Part shown: in pieces, positions 1 to 12,240 of the stretch
Numbering within the stretch: the first letter of the stretch is position 1
Layout of the letters: each line of letters opens with the position of its first letter
Assembly (NCBI GenBank): GCA_947568835.1
Contig: OX387609.1
Location: forward strand, 9,997,660 to 10,061,659
Length of the DNA: 64,000 nucleotides
Reading direction: 5' to 3'
Source of the DNA: Protonemura montana
Lineage: Eukaryota; Arthropoda; Insecta; Plecoptera; Nemouridae
Program-made: the position numbers and the translations under genes
The notes under the pieces: generated by a model
Told to the model about the DNA's origin: nothing
What the model saw: only the letters and a program-made list of their open reading frames with translations
The model's database searches: none

Positions 1-1017
1 TTTCCTCTTTCCCATTACTTATTCCAATTTTCTGGCACTCTTACCATTACTATCTAAACCTTGGCGCTTAATTTCCAAGAAAGCTGTTTGCCAACTAGAG
101 TTTGAATGTCATGGGAATCAAATTTTTTATTTGCACGTCACAAACACCGGTAGGAAATATACTTTCTTTTACGTAGCATTTTGGTAGCATACAAAGCCCA
201 GTATTTTTTTTTTTAAGTAGGCATGCATTATATATTTAATGGGGCAAACACCAGATAAATTAAATAAGCAACAAATTGGATAAAATTGGATCTTTTTTCT
301 CTAAAAAGTTACGACCTTGTTTAAGCACAGTATCTGGTCATGACAGCTGCGAAAAAGATGAAAAATTCAAACATTGTATAAGTAGAGCCACGATTATATG
401 GTGATGCGCGAAATCGCGGATTGTTCTTATCTATTGTTTTTCTTACAAATGAGTGCAATTCATTGAATTCCCATCTCAAATATGTATGAAGCTCATCGCG
501 ACATAACGCGAAATTCACGAAAAATCATCCATAACAACGAAATCAACTAGTTCCCGCGAAATCATCGCGAAATGAGCCTTTTCCCATCCAATTATCTTAA
601 ATTTCAGATAATCTGTTTTTTTTTTCCATTTTTATCAAACCATATTTCACAGAAAATAAATAAACAAACAAAATAACCCATTTGTTTTTCCGTGAATATC
701 CGACAAGGTCATCGTCCATCTACATTGCACCTACGTGTGTAGTTTGAGACTACACGCGGTGAGATGTAAGTTGACACCAAAAGTCGCAGTATTTTCCTCC
801 CCTTAACCACGCAGGAAACACTACTTTGTCAAGTTATACCCGACATGGTTTACACATATTATGCACAAACATTCCCGACCAATACCGAAGCACCCAATAC
901 GAGTGGACCGCGTGATTCGGGCAATGCCACATGCAGCATCACGCATGATGACCATGAGTGCTACAGGGACACTCACATAAAGCGTGTGTAATATCAACCC
1001 TTCTCTACAAACTCAAA

Positions 1018-1182
1018 ATGGTGAAACCTACAGTGAGTGCGCAGTCTAGGGCTGCAGAGTTTAAAGATCACCATTTCGTCGCAAATGATGGCAAAATACT
1101 CATGTGTGGGCTTTGTAATTGAAGGCTAGAGTACCAGCGTCGAGATACTTTGACAAAGCATGTGGAAAGTGAACGAATTTAA
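1018..1182 (+). pseudogene. CGGBP1/hAT-type zinc-finger fragment with an in-frame stop
   Basis: Reading from the ATG at 1018 gives a short peptide with an EFKDHHFVANDGKILMCGLC segment, an in-frame TGA at 1120-1122, then RRDTLTKHVES and a TAA at 1180-1182. The CxxC followed by a TLTKHV helix is the pattern of the CGGBP1-like zinc fingers that derive from hAT transposons. The stop, the lack of any downstream transposase and the short length suggest a broken transposon-derived copy. The family call is by pattern memory only. Confidence 0.45.
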
Positions 1183-1440
1183 TTTGTAGTTTTCTTGTGG
1201 CGTGACAATGTATTTTATGAAACATGAAGGTATTAGCTACATTTTATAAGAACTTATTGAACAGAAACACTATGTATAACTATTCTTCTTTTTTTCGTCA
1301 CCTATGTCCGAAATCTGCTATAGACATGAAATTCTGTACTTTTTCCATAACACCGCCATAACACCGAAATCCAAAAAGCTTAACACAAAATTATCGAAAT
1401 CATAACACCATAAAATCTTGGCTCTATTATAAGCGTAAAT

Positions 1441-1490
1441 AAATCCTTCAGACTTAAGTCGCATGTATGCGACTTAAGTTCGAAGGATTT
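1441..1490. repeat. 50-bp near-perfect palindrome
   Basis: The two 24-bp arms, 1441-1464 and 1467-1490, are reverse complements except for two adjacent mismatches, around a GT centre. The inner part of each arm is ACTTAAGTCGCAT and its complement. It is the right size for a small MITE core or a hairpin. No coding role is seen. Confidence 0.7.
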
Positions 1491-1835
1491 AAATAGTTCC
1501 AGGCTCAGGGAAAAAAAAATGAGAAAAATGACACAGCCAACACAGAAAATATTTGAAAATGTAAAAACTCAATTCAAGGATTGCGTATGCTTAAAATAAA
1601 AAATAAAAAATTCATAAATCTATGTTTAACTCTCTAGAAATGTGCGTACCTCCACTAAACTCTTTCCATACCCCAGGGAGAACGCATACCACACTTTGGG
1701 ACGCATTAGGGTAAAAATATGATTAAAAATGCGTAAAATGTGTATCTAAATGTGTAATGTGAAATGTAAATGTGTAAAATACGTGTGGGTAAATATGCGT
1801 TCATAGCCATTAGTGTTCGCCTTTGTTGGTCTAAC

Positions 1836-3154
1836 CTTCTTGGTGACAAGGTAGTAGATAAAACGCTGTTCATCTTGCAAGATGGCCACGTGGCCCACCT
1901 TCTTCTTCTGGGCACCCAGGTCGTCCACACCCTTGAAGTTCTGTCTGCGCACAAATACATACATTTGGCAACACAGGGTTATGAGCTTACTATGCTTAAA
2001 TCAAAGCTGAAGCTACAAACATCCTAACTCCAAAGACAAATTGCCAGAGAATTAATTTGTATTCTTTTGTTTTGCTAAAACTGATCTATAATTTTACATG
2101 AAAACTATTCAGCTTATAAACCGTTTAATTTCTTTTTCTAAGTACAAGGTATCAATAATGTAAAGAGGTGTATGTCAAATATGGTTTTCATATCGTGATT
2201 AAAGACCCAAGGAGGTATGTGGAACTTTTATTATATATTTATTATTTTTAACATTTCTGGTGTCCTGAGAATCATTGAAGAGAGATTCAATTGGTTAGCC
2301 AGGAATGCTTTATTTGATCAACTTTTTCACTAGCAACGGTAATTTATTTGTTGAAGTTAGGTGAAAGCTTTCACAGCCAATGCTCTTCAAGTCAGCGGAC
2401 CACTTCGGTCTTACATATAAACTAGATCAAACTGGTTTGACTGTATGGATGTTTTCATCCTCAGAAAGAGCAGTTTTGATGTTAATGTCAAGCGCTTGAA
2501 CAAATATGGTATTTTGCAGGTTGATTTCTGAGATTCTGTAAAATTTTACTTTCTGAGATCAATCTATTGTAGAAAGCCAAAAATGTTGCCCGTATATTTG
2601 CCCGTTATAAGTGTCAAGAAAGTTTAACATTTTTTAAGGACTTGACGAAATTCATGTAAGAAATTTAAATTGAAAAAATAACTTATTAGTGAAGTCAAAG
2701 TTATGGTGTTGTAGAGCTCTGTCAATATCCTAGGAAACTGTTTAAACGCGTAACATATTGATATATGGCCTCGTTTAGTATTCCTTCTTGCTATATTTTT
2801 GGAATAACTTAACATATTTCTTTTAATTTCACTATTAAATTCTTATTTATGTCTTTCTTAAATAATTCATAAATTTATATTTTAATGAATATATCTTGTC
2901 TAGCTCTAAACTCAAAACCTATTTTTGTATTTTTTGTTCCGACCCTGTGACCCTGGCCGACCTAATGAGCGTCGTATGGCGTCGTACTTGAATCCAACTG
3001 CAATTCCGGCGCCCATTCGCAGATCCTCGGCAACGCAATGAGCGATCGAGTAGGTCTTTGGGCACATCCACAGATCTGCCTGACGCTCCACGACGGCCGT
3101 GTACTCGACAGCCAGAGCTGGTTCTTTCTTCTTGCCACTCTTGCCCGCTGGCAT
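1836..3154 (-). CDS. OARD1: ADP-ribose glycohydrolase OARD1/TARG1-like, 3' end missing
   Basis: Macrodomain enzyme of the OARD1/TARG1 (C6orf130) family, which removes ADP-ribose from acidic side chains and deacetylates O-acetyl-ADP-ribose. Two exons are visible on the minus strand: 3154-2988 (start ATG 3154) and 1944-1836. Spliced, they are in frame. The first carries [20 protein letters not shown] followed by IAVGFK, matching the [20 protein letters not shown] block of the human protein. The second carries [20 protein letters not shown], matching the conserved YIYYLITKK strand with the active-site lysine region. The second exon ends in phase 0 at a GTTAGA donor. The C-terminal third, including the catalytic Asp loop, is not in the window. 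The N-terminus has a lysine-rich leader (KSGKKKEPA) before the domain. The chosen acceptor (1945-1946) restores the frame; the more obvious AG four bases downstream would shift it. Confidence 0.85.
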
Positions 3155-3799
3155 CACGCGTAGGACAACGTTGATAAAACAGTGAGTAAATCTTTCAGTA
3201 TGACAAGGTAAGAACTTGTTACATCCTTTGGTCTATTTTGGGTTTAAATTGGGACTGTGCCATCAAAAACATAAGACAACTCAATACACAAGCAGATCAC
3301 TATATTTAATATTTATTAACGTAATTTATTGCAAATATATCTATTATACCTTTCGTTGGCATGGTGTGAGCTGTCTCCTTTAAGAATATTTGGCAGTCTT
3401 AATTAAAATTGTTGGGTACTAAGCTTTCCAGAGGGTAGGTACCCGACAACCATCCAGTGTGAAGTTTTCGAACATCCAAACGCTTCTCAACTGCAAAAAA
3501 ATGCAAACTTAGCATAACTTCCAAGCGAAACTGGAGCTAAAAGTCTCCACAAATTGAAATCTCAACAGACATACTCACAGCATATCTCCAGCGCCACACA
3601 CCCCGAAGATACCCTGTAATTCCCCACATTCTTTGTTGACAAATGTGCTAGAAACAGCTGGCTCTAGCGGAAAATAATCTTCAAGTGGGTACACTCCAGT
3701 CTCCAATGCAGTAACCTCGCAAAGATACAATCCCGTTACTCGGTTTCTATTCCTTTCCGTAATTGGAAATAAAACTTGTGATTAGTCACTTCTAGCTCG

Positions 3800-4010
3800 A
3801 GCAGGCGCCTAAAGTGGGTCTTTAGATAATGTAAACAATTTTAATCTAGCCTACAAGGCAATAGGGACAACCCGGTGCTGACAGTTACAACATATACTAC
3901 AACATAGTGGTTAACCGGTAGTTAGGTTAATGTATAAGTTGTTAAGTTTGACATGTTCAAATAACAATTTTGTAATTGTTCACATTGAATAAATAAAAAA
4001 AAAAAAAAAA
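3800..4010 (+). repeat. Probable retroposed 3' end with poly(A) tail
   Basis: A run of about 15 A begins near 3996, closely preceded by AATAAA at about 3987. Together they look like the 3' end of a reverse-transcribed RNA (LINE tail or processed pseudogene) inserted on the plus strand. No open frame is left upstream, so the source cannot be named. The 5' boundary given is approximate. Confidence 0.3.
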
Positions 4011-4971
4011 TTATTATTATATGTCCTAACTACCACCCTCAGCAGTCAACATTTCAACTATAATTTCATGCTGTACTAGTGGAGAGACACTACGCCAAAC
4101 ACCCTGACCCCACAAAACTGTGTTGTAAGAGATAGATCCTATGGGAAACTTTGTTCAACTAGGTGCTACCTGGATGGAACGAGCTGAAAAAATGGATCCA
4201 ATGTGGTTTTCCAGCCCGCTTTTCTGCAGATTCATCCGCAGGGGCTAGACCAAAGGTATATTATTAGTATCTTTGGGCTGGCCCCCTTATTATTGGGTCA
4301 TGTGTTCTCATTCCCAGTACCAACTCGTTTTCTTTGCCAGCTCAAGGTCTAATTTTCCGGGACTAATTACGAGCATAGAATCGTAGACTCAACAATAGAA
4401 TATGGATTCTTTGGTGCAAACTATGATAAGACTGCTTTGTGAAATTAATTCTTCTATTCATTTTTTTGTATCTGTTGACCAAATTATATAAGAATGGCTA
4501 CTGTCAATCAGTTACCAAGATAATTGTGTGGTGAAAACTTAAATCCTCCCTTTCTAGTGTTTTCTCACTTGTCCCACATTTCATTCTAGATCCAATAACA
4601 ACACACCAATATGTTGACTTTTAAATGGCAAAAGGTGCATATTTCTGGAAAATGTGACTGACGACAAGAATTTACTAAGGAATTGTGCGGTGAGATTGGT
4701 TTGTCTACTCCAGTTTTTCTAAGGTAATTTTTGTTGCCAACTTTGAAAACAAAAAACTTTCAAGCATAGGAGATTCAACGGTAGATTCAACTTTTTGTAG
4801 CAATTGAGATGCTGAGATCGCCTGACAGCTTCTAAAAATTACCTTCTTATCCTACAGGGACTTAAAAAAAAACAACAGGGACATCAGCGATCAGAACATT
4901 TAAATTAGAAGCAGGAGGATAGAAGAAAACACAGACAAACAATTCAGATATAGGGTTGATGGAGTTGAAGG

Positions 4972-4977
4972 TTTATT
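4972..4977 (-). terminator. PUS7 poly(A) signal
   Basis: AATAAA on the minus strand, about 75 bases after the PUS7 stop codon at 5050. This gives a short 3' UTR. Confidence 0.6.
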
Positions 4978-5049
4978 ACGTAGTTCCTTCATCGTTTACA
5001 AATAAAATGTCAAACAAAAGTTAGAATTGCGTGCTTCGCAACAGGAAAG

Positions 5050-8000
5050 TTAGAGGTCTTCGAGTGTGACCGGTCTTGTCTCATCGTCGAAGATATCAGA
5101 TTCTTCTTCGTCGTCGACCTTAGCCTTCTTGAGTGGTGAGTTCTCGTCCTCTGTCTCGCCCTCTTTCCGCTTTTCCCCTTCTGCAACGAAAAGCAAACGG
5201 TCAAAGCAAAGGCACGCTCAGGATTTCCAGCGTTGGAAACTGAAAAAGGCTCAAGCTCAGCTACTTTTGTATAAAACATGTGGAAGTAGGGTTCCAAAAT
5301 ATGAGGTAGTATATCGGAGGAATTTTTGACCAAATCTGACTTGCTAAAACCTGAGAAAGCTAAAAAAAGCCTGAAAGTTGAACATGCCCAACCCGGCTTG
5401 ATCTTGGCCCGAGCCAGAAAAATGTTCAAAGTTGGGTTCAGGCCAGGCTTCTGTGAACACCTATAATAACTTACCTGTCACAAGTATCGTCAGATAGAGA
5501 GAGAGAGCGAACAAGAAGCAAGAACGTAACGAACTTAGTGGCAACGAAAGAGATACTCGAAAGGGAAAGCACTCACGGTGATCCTTGTGGTATGTGTTCA
5601 GCGTCGCCTGGAAAGACGTGGAAGTGTCACGCTTGAGCACGTCTCTCAGCGCCATCGTGGCGTAGCACGATGCCGGCAGGTTGAAGAAGAGCAGCAACGC
5701 TCGGTATTCGCCGTCTGTCTCGTCGGTGGGCTCGGGGTCCTCGCGAAGACGCTCGAAGTCGGACAGGATCAGCACCTTGTCGGCGCCGGTGTAGCGCACC
5801 ACTCGCGAAGAGAACTCCTCTGGCTTGACCACCAGCTTGCGGTAGGCGCCACCCAGAGAGTACTTCCTGCGATTCAAAGACAATTTCATCAAAATGAGAA
5901 TCAAAGTATGAATGTCACTTGTTTGTTTTAGAGATCTGAAGAGGCAGATTAGAATACTTGTACACAGGAGATAGCTTTATTAGAGTAATGACAAGAGACT
6001 GGAGAGTTGATAAAGGGCATTCGGAGGAAGATTGCGATAGAGAAAAGGGATGTCTTACTAACTAGGAAAGCTTCAAATGAAGCATGGCAGTAAAGAAACA
6101 TTTGAAATACACGCCATTGACAAGTTCTCTTTGCCCAATGGGGGGTTCCGGGAATAAAAACCGGGTAAAGAACTGGGGGAACTCGCTCGGCTCAGAAAAT
6201 AACTACCCAAATGGCATCCCCAATAGGGAAGTTCAGAGAAAGCAGACGTTGGGGCAAAGCAAACCAAGGGGCAGGAAAAAAAATGCGAGTTTATTTCATA
6301 TTTGAGTGTGATTTCAGGAACTTCCATTCCCTATCAGTATAGCAAAAAATATGGTTGCAATAATCGAATTTGAGGCTCCACATTGGGATACACATTTTAT
6401 CCTGAATGTTGACATTTATCAGGTCCTATTTATTTACACACATGGGAGTACAATTAGTGAACAGAATAAGTATATCTCGGAAGCAATGAAGACTGGCCAG
6501 CAGTCTGAAGATGAGACGTTTCATGCCACCAATAAGACACCATCTTATAAGGGTACATGCAACTATTTTTCATCAAGGAACCTAACCCCCGAGCTCTGTA
6601 CGACAGCACCAGACTAACCTGCTGATGTTCTGCTTCATGCCTGCGATTGAGAGGCCGTCTTCCTTCAGATATTCATCGTACCACTCCTTGACGGTGTTCT
6701 GCGGCAGCTCAACGTTGAATCCCGGCAACGGGAGCACGATGTCGGTGATGGCGTAGTTCTCCAGGTCCTCCTCGGTGAGCACCTTTACCTCGGGCCGATA
6801 AGACAGTGTCTCCACTACGATGTCTTCGCCTGCCAGTTGCAACGACTCTTTCTTCGATGCCTCGAGCTTGGCATCATCTACATAGACAAGGAACGGCCGT
6901 TAGGAACAACTTCTCACGCTTCAGGCTTGAGTGTTTGAAAAGCTAGTCACGATTCTGCATGATGAGCTGTTTCTGTACAAATCTTGCCCTGGAAGACGAT
7001 CTTGTAAATATTGTCGAAGAAGTTGTCACGCGATATCTTGTCACCTTTTATGTTTACCGATGAGTCTCAATAGGACTGTGTCATCAATAGTGCAAGACAA
7101 CTCATTCGGGAAATGTACACCCCATAGATGACGCATATGCTAGCTAAAATATTCCTTTGTCTTTCTTTGGCTAAGAACCACTTTTTAATACTTATGGCAC
7201 AAATATTTCTTGTTCATTTCAGTGATCAAAGATCACGTATTTATAAGGTGTTTCAGGTTGCAATGGTTCTTTACAAAGAGAGACTAATTTTGTCCTGGAC
7301 AAGTCATATGCGAGCTAAGATTTGCGAAGTTTTTAGAAAGCATACGTCCAGTTTAGTACGAAGGTGTTCAGCCAGGTTCAGCAGTAGTTGTACCACGGCA
7401 AAAGTTTTTTTTTTTTTTTCACACTATGGACTGACAGCACCACAGCGCAAACAACATGAAGCCGACATTATAGCCTTCAAGTCCACAGGATAATAAATGC
7501 AGTTTATACAAACAGAATAGCACACAATAGCAGAGACTATCACAAAATCTAAATTTATATATATAAATAGGTTTCTACACCAATGAAATAAAAAGGTGTA
7601 GTCTCACCAGTTTCCACAGTTGTCTTCGAATCTTCCGTTTTCTCCTCCTCGGCGTCCTCTCCGTTCTCGACCGATTCTTCGCCTACGTCCATCGCTTCCT
7701 CCGTAGCTTTCGCTGCTCCGTTCTCCCCTTTTCCGCTTTCGCTGGAGTCCTTGCTTTCTTTAACGACGTCCTTCGGGTCCTCACTTTCTTGCGCTGCTTG
7801 CCCTTCTGGTTTGTTTTCCTCGCTCGCCTCCTCTTCGTCTGGTTGGACACCGTCGTCGAAAAACACTTCGCTCTGGATATCGTCTAGAATGAGACAAGTA
7901 AATGTTACGGAAATTAAGTTCTAATTTTGACCTCTGCGTCTTTTACAGATCTCAACAAAGAAAGAATCCAAGGACCCAAAATAATACCTGGAATAATCGG

Positions 8001-11000
8001 TATTAGATCTTCAACAAAGACAGGTCCTAAATACTAGAATCCTTCTACTGCACCTACTGAGAGTTGGATGCCTTACAGAGTAAACATCCCTCAACAAAAA
8101 TCTGAACCTCAAAGTACATAAATTTAAAGCATCAGTATAAAAAAAAAAAAAAAATCCTGGATATTTATTTCCCTGAGTCACTTTCAGGTAACGAAATCAT
8201 GGTTGTAAACTTGCATTAGGAACTGATTTCTGTAACTTATCGAAGCTGATATAAATAACATTAAATAAATAAAATAGAAATGCAAAACTAGCGAGCTATG
8301 AATGGTATTTGTTGCTCACCGACTAGCACGAGATCCCCGACAATGGGCTTGAGACCGAACTCCTTTATCCGCCGCGAGACCACCTTGTTCCAGATGAGAC
8401 TCTGGTAGGCATGAAGATAGAGCAGCCGGGTGTTGCGAGGCACTTTCTCAAGAGCATCTAGGTAGTTGCTTTCACCGCACTTGATCAGCCCCGTCAGCAG
8501 CTTGCCTGCGAAGCATAGAAGTGCCGATAACTAAAATGATCTACGATCTAATGCATGGTGCAAGCATGGGTGCACAGCTAGGTTGGCATCTTCAATAGGA
8601 GACAAGGACGTGTTTGCCAAGGTACCGTATTAGGGTATGGACATGGTGCAAGCATGGATATATACAGCTAGGTTGACATCTTCAATGGGAGCCAGGGACA
8701 TGTGTGCCAAGGTACAGGACGTTGTGCAGGCATGGATGTTACAGTAGCAGTTACCTTCGATGGAATAGTCAAGATAGTGAAGAGCGTTGTAAGCTTTGGT
8801 GGCCGAACCAGTGTCGGCCCAGATCTGTCGCGCGGCATTCAGCTCCATGTTCTGGTCCCGATGTCTCGGCTTGAGAATCAACTGCACGACCTGAGCAATG
8901 TGACACAAGAATCGTCAGGGTTTGAGCATTCCAAGGATATATTTGGTAAGGTAGATGTTTTTACAAGTCTTGAAAAGGGCACTGGCCAAATTTCCAAACG
9001 CATTGCAGAATGTTTCAACGTAACACTGCTGGGTTTATAGGGGACGCTGCAGTCCATTTTTAGGGAAATAAAGGTACACAAAAACCGAGTGCAGTGGTTG
9101 CAAAACCATCTCCACCCCAAATAACAAGAGCACAGCTGCGTTCAGGGACAGAGCTGTTTTATTTGTCTCACCTAGCAATCAAGTTGTGAAATGGCAGCGA
9201 TTCTTACAATTTCCTACAGCCATTTCAATAAAAACCAGCATGCAATAAAGCACACAACTTGATTTTTTTCTTAACTGGAAGAATATACAAGGGAAGGATG
9301 CTAGTAAACATGTTCGGTCCTCTGAATGGATCCTTTTAAGAAAGAAAGTAACAGGTGAGGAGATGAAAGACGCCAGTAGTGCCTACCTTTTTCCAGTGTC
9401 CCAGCAGCAACTCTTTGCCTATCTCGTAAGTCGGCACCATGGCCGAGTTGCCGAACCGCTGGAGGCCGTAGTAGTTGATGAAGCCGTTCTCTTGCAAGCT
9501 AGTCGTTGCCAACTCTATTTGCTCCGGCGTCCCAGTCACGTTCCTGCCAAAGTTACCATCGTTAGCCTAGTTTACAACGGTGCTGTCCTGACAATGAGCC
9601 CTTGCTGACTATGAACTGATAATTGGACCTGGTGCCGGCACACAGCCTGCTCCTGTCCAACAGCACCAAGGTCCGGCCACCGCTTAGCATTGTCCCTTTG
9701 ACACACCGTGTTGGCTATTTATTGTATTGTATTGTATTTATTTTTTATTCCATGATTTATCATATTACATGATATAAATAAAGTCACGTAGTAAAATTCC
9801 TGTTTCCTATTCCTGTTCCTGTCCAACAGCACCAAGGACCAACCACTGCTAAGCCTTGTCCCTTTGACACACTGTGTTGGCTGCTCCTGTCCATAGCACC
9901 AAGGACCAGCCACCTCTTAGCCTTGTCCCTATGACACCAAAAAACAACCAAGACAGCATCCCAAGTTTCAGCATTGAAAAGGTCAAGTGATCTAAAAGAG
10001 GCTCCAAGGCCTCCAAGGCTCTCGCACCAAGACAGACCTGAGCGCGATGCCGAATCTGTTGCCTTTCAGTCCGCCCAACTGCAGCGGTTCCGCCTTGAAC
10101 TCAAAGTTCCCGAATTTTATCCGGGTCTGGTTGCGGCACTTTTCCACTAGCTTCTGCGGCTCCACTTTGAACATGGCCACGCGTTGGCTGGTCATGCCAC
10201 GCTTGTCCTTTGTGCCCGCATACGTCGCATTGCTCGTGTTCATGTTGAATCTGGAACAAACAGGTTGATGAGACGATAGATTTTATGCTCGATGTTTGCT
10301 GATAAACATTGAAACGTTGTTCTATAGTAGCTTGGTTTGCCAGCGATGTACCAGTTGATAAACCAACTGTATAATGCGGTGTTTTGTGTACGGTTTTCTA
10401 GTGAAACTGGATCACACTACACTTCTCACATCGCTCCCAGAGCCGGTGTAAGTGAAAACTTTTGAAACTGACAAGACTAGGAGACACAGTGGTGTTAAGA
10501 ACTAACCTGAACTACATTTTCAAAATAGTTTAGTTTATTTATATGAGAATCGTCTATTTTAAAGCAATGTAGGCCTATTTTTCCCATAAGAGCTACTGTA
10601 ACCAAATTTATGCAAATGGCTTAGAAATAAGTGCCTTTAGAAAGTATGAAAAGTACAGAGCTGGCAAACAGAGCTATTGTGAAATCAGGACATAAATTGT
10701 TTTTGTAAAATCTGGATGGATGGGAGGAATAAGAAGCAGAGACGTAACTAAATTAGACCCAACATGTAGGAGCTATCAAATTGGCTCTGAAAATGTATAG
10801 AACTAAAAACATGACCATCTCCAGATGCTGCATAATGTAGGTTGTAAGGATGCTGACCTTCCTGTGATAAATGAAACAGCTTCCATAGTGTCAAGGTTTT
10901 CTTTGTAAAGCACAAAGTGTGTGTACTTTCCGGCACGATCTTCTGGCCACGGCTGTCTGGTGTCTTGTCGCACTGAAAATTTTAGAATAATTGAATTTTA

Positions 11001-11987
11001 AAACAAACTGTATAAACTCTTAACAGTAGCCACTTTAATATTATATGCAGCATGTACCAATTGGTATCAAGTCTCACATTTTGTTAACGTTTTTAATCTG
11101 TGATATACGTGTATCGGAGAATTATGTACTAAAATAATTATGTTTCAAAATCAACCATGACTAAGCTCATCAGAAAATAAAATTGATTTTTAGTACCTAA
11201 AGCATGGAAATAGAGATCGATATAAAAACAAGGCATGCATAATTTTCTTACTGAATCTGTTGTTGGCTCTGCAAATGACGAGCATCTTAGTTTCTCCTAT
11301 CGTTTTAGTGTTGCTGTTTAGTTTATCGCCAAATTCTCCTCTGATCACCTCGTGGATCAATTTACGCTCTTCTTTTGTCTTTGTCGTGACATCAATCTCC
11401 ACTTTATTTTTCGCTCCGAAATCTGTCATTATTGTTCTCAGCGCGTCGACTTTCTCCTTAGGTAGAACGTCTTCGAGTTGAGTGTCGCAAACCACTTTTG
11501 TTACAAATTTAGGTACTTCCATCGATGTCAGGTGAATAACTTTGCCTTCTTCGTCGATTTCATTGACGTGAAAGTCGGAGAACCTTTGTTTGATGATGCC
11601 ATTGAATCCTTCGTGCGTGCTTATATACTCTGTTATACCGACGTCCTTTTCGCTTAGCCGCTTACTCATGTCATAACGTTTGGGGAACTTTTGATTTGGA
11701 TCTTTGTTAAACCTGGGGCCAAAGGATGGGAACGGGCCTCCGAAGCCACCGCGAAACCCTCTACCGCCACGCCAGTGCTCATTGTGACCTCTTTGGGTAC
11801 CAAAATTGTTGAAATCGCCTCGGCCCCTGAAATTCCCCATACCGCCTTCACGGCCGCGTCCCCCGAATGCATTTCCACCCCAGTTTCCTCGACCACCGCG
11901 ACCACCCCTTGGCGGCCCTCCTCCCGGTCGGCCACTTCTGCCGCGGAATTGCCAATTACCCTGGCCACCTCGCCCACCGCGATTCAT
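5050..11987 (-). CDS. PUS7: Pseudouridylate synthase 7 (TruD family)
   Basis: PUS7 converts uridine to pseudouridine in tRNA and mRNA in the nucleus and cytoplasm. Ten minus-strand exons: 11987-11252, 10972-10858, 10250-10038, 9543-9387, 8890-8755, 8505-8320, 7883-7608, 6877-6619, 5866-5577, 5180-5050. They total 2499 nt, giving 832 aa, with all phases consistent. The TruD start [20 protein letters not shown] follows a roughly 110-aa N-terminal RGG/GRG-rich tract absent from human PUS7. The catalytic motif YAGTKDKRG puts the active Asp at about residue 299. [14 protein letters not shown] and the LPLPGF and GGAYRKL blocks all match the family. Exon 7 is an almost purely acidic/Ser-rich insertion of about 92 residues. 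The C-terminus is acidic with KKAK. The protein is longer than human PUS7 (about 660 aa) because of these two additions. It is head-to-head with GET1, 253 bp between start codons. Confidence 0.95.
8553..8740. repeat. Partial tandem duplication in PUS7 intron 5/6 area
   Basis: A segment starting CATGGTGCAAGCATGG and passing through CAGCTAGGTTG and GCCAAGGTAC occurs twice, about 85 bp apart, with a third partial copy (TTGTGCAGGCATGGATG) running to the exon 5 donor. It is intronic. Confidence 0.6.
9627..9930 (-). repeat. Copies of the 68-bp dispersed repeat in PUS7 intron 3
   Basis: Three diverged copies of a unit containing GTCCAACAGCACCAAGGACC, then CCACCGCTTAGC and CCTTTGACACAC. The same unit forms a tandem array in the ADAMTS introns of this window. 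A short TATTG microsatellite (around 9718-9742) separates the copies. Confidence 0.75.
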
Positions 11988-12240
11988 GTTCGTGGTAATG
12001 ATGGTGATTTAAAAAGACAACGGAAAGCAGTACGTTCAAACAAACGAAAAGAAACACACTAATAACGCAGATTTCAAACAATGCAATGTGTCACGAAATG
12101 CTTGCCGGTAAATCCACGAGGTAAGCTGGCTTGAGCTGCTTGGTTTTCTGCTGCCACGGGGTCTATTTCCACCACACTGTGCGCTTTGCCTATTTCCACA
12201 AAAGCTTGCACAGGAAGTGTGGAATGAGACAAAATCTCAC
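11988..12240. promoter_or_regulatory. Divergent promoter region PUS7 / GET1
   Basis: Only 253 bp separate the PUS7 start codon (minus) from the first in-frame GET1 ATG (plus). No TATA box stands out. The spacing implies a shared bidirectional promoter; this is inferred from layout alone. Confidence 0.5.

Larger units (their letters stand above)
1..1835. other. Left flank, probable OARD1 intron with transposon debris
   Basis: No convincing host exon was found here. The terminal exon expected for the OARD1-like gene (the part carrying the GCGLD-type active-site loop) was looked for on the minus strand and not seen, so it probably lies left of the window. The stretch is AT-rich. It contains a degenerate zinc-finger ORF at 1018-1182 and a 50-bp palindrome at 1441-1490, both annotated separately. 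A 65-codon minus-strand ORF at 321-518 resembles no family I recognise. Confidence 0.5.
3155..5049. other. Spacer between OARD1-like and PUS7 genes
   Basis: No gene is supported. It holds the 5' flank of the OARD1-like gene, a probable retroposed 3' tail ending in an A-run near 4010, and the PUS7 3' UTR with a minus-strand AATAAA at 4977-4972. The rest is AT-rich sequence in which I see nothing. Confidence 0.5.

Noticed and set aside
11666..12062. Long ORFs on both strands over PUS7 exon 1
   Set aside because: They are shadows of the GC-rich RGG-coding exon in other frames, with no family similarity.
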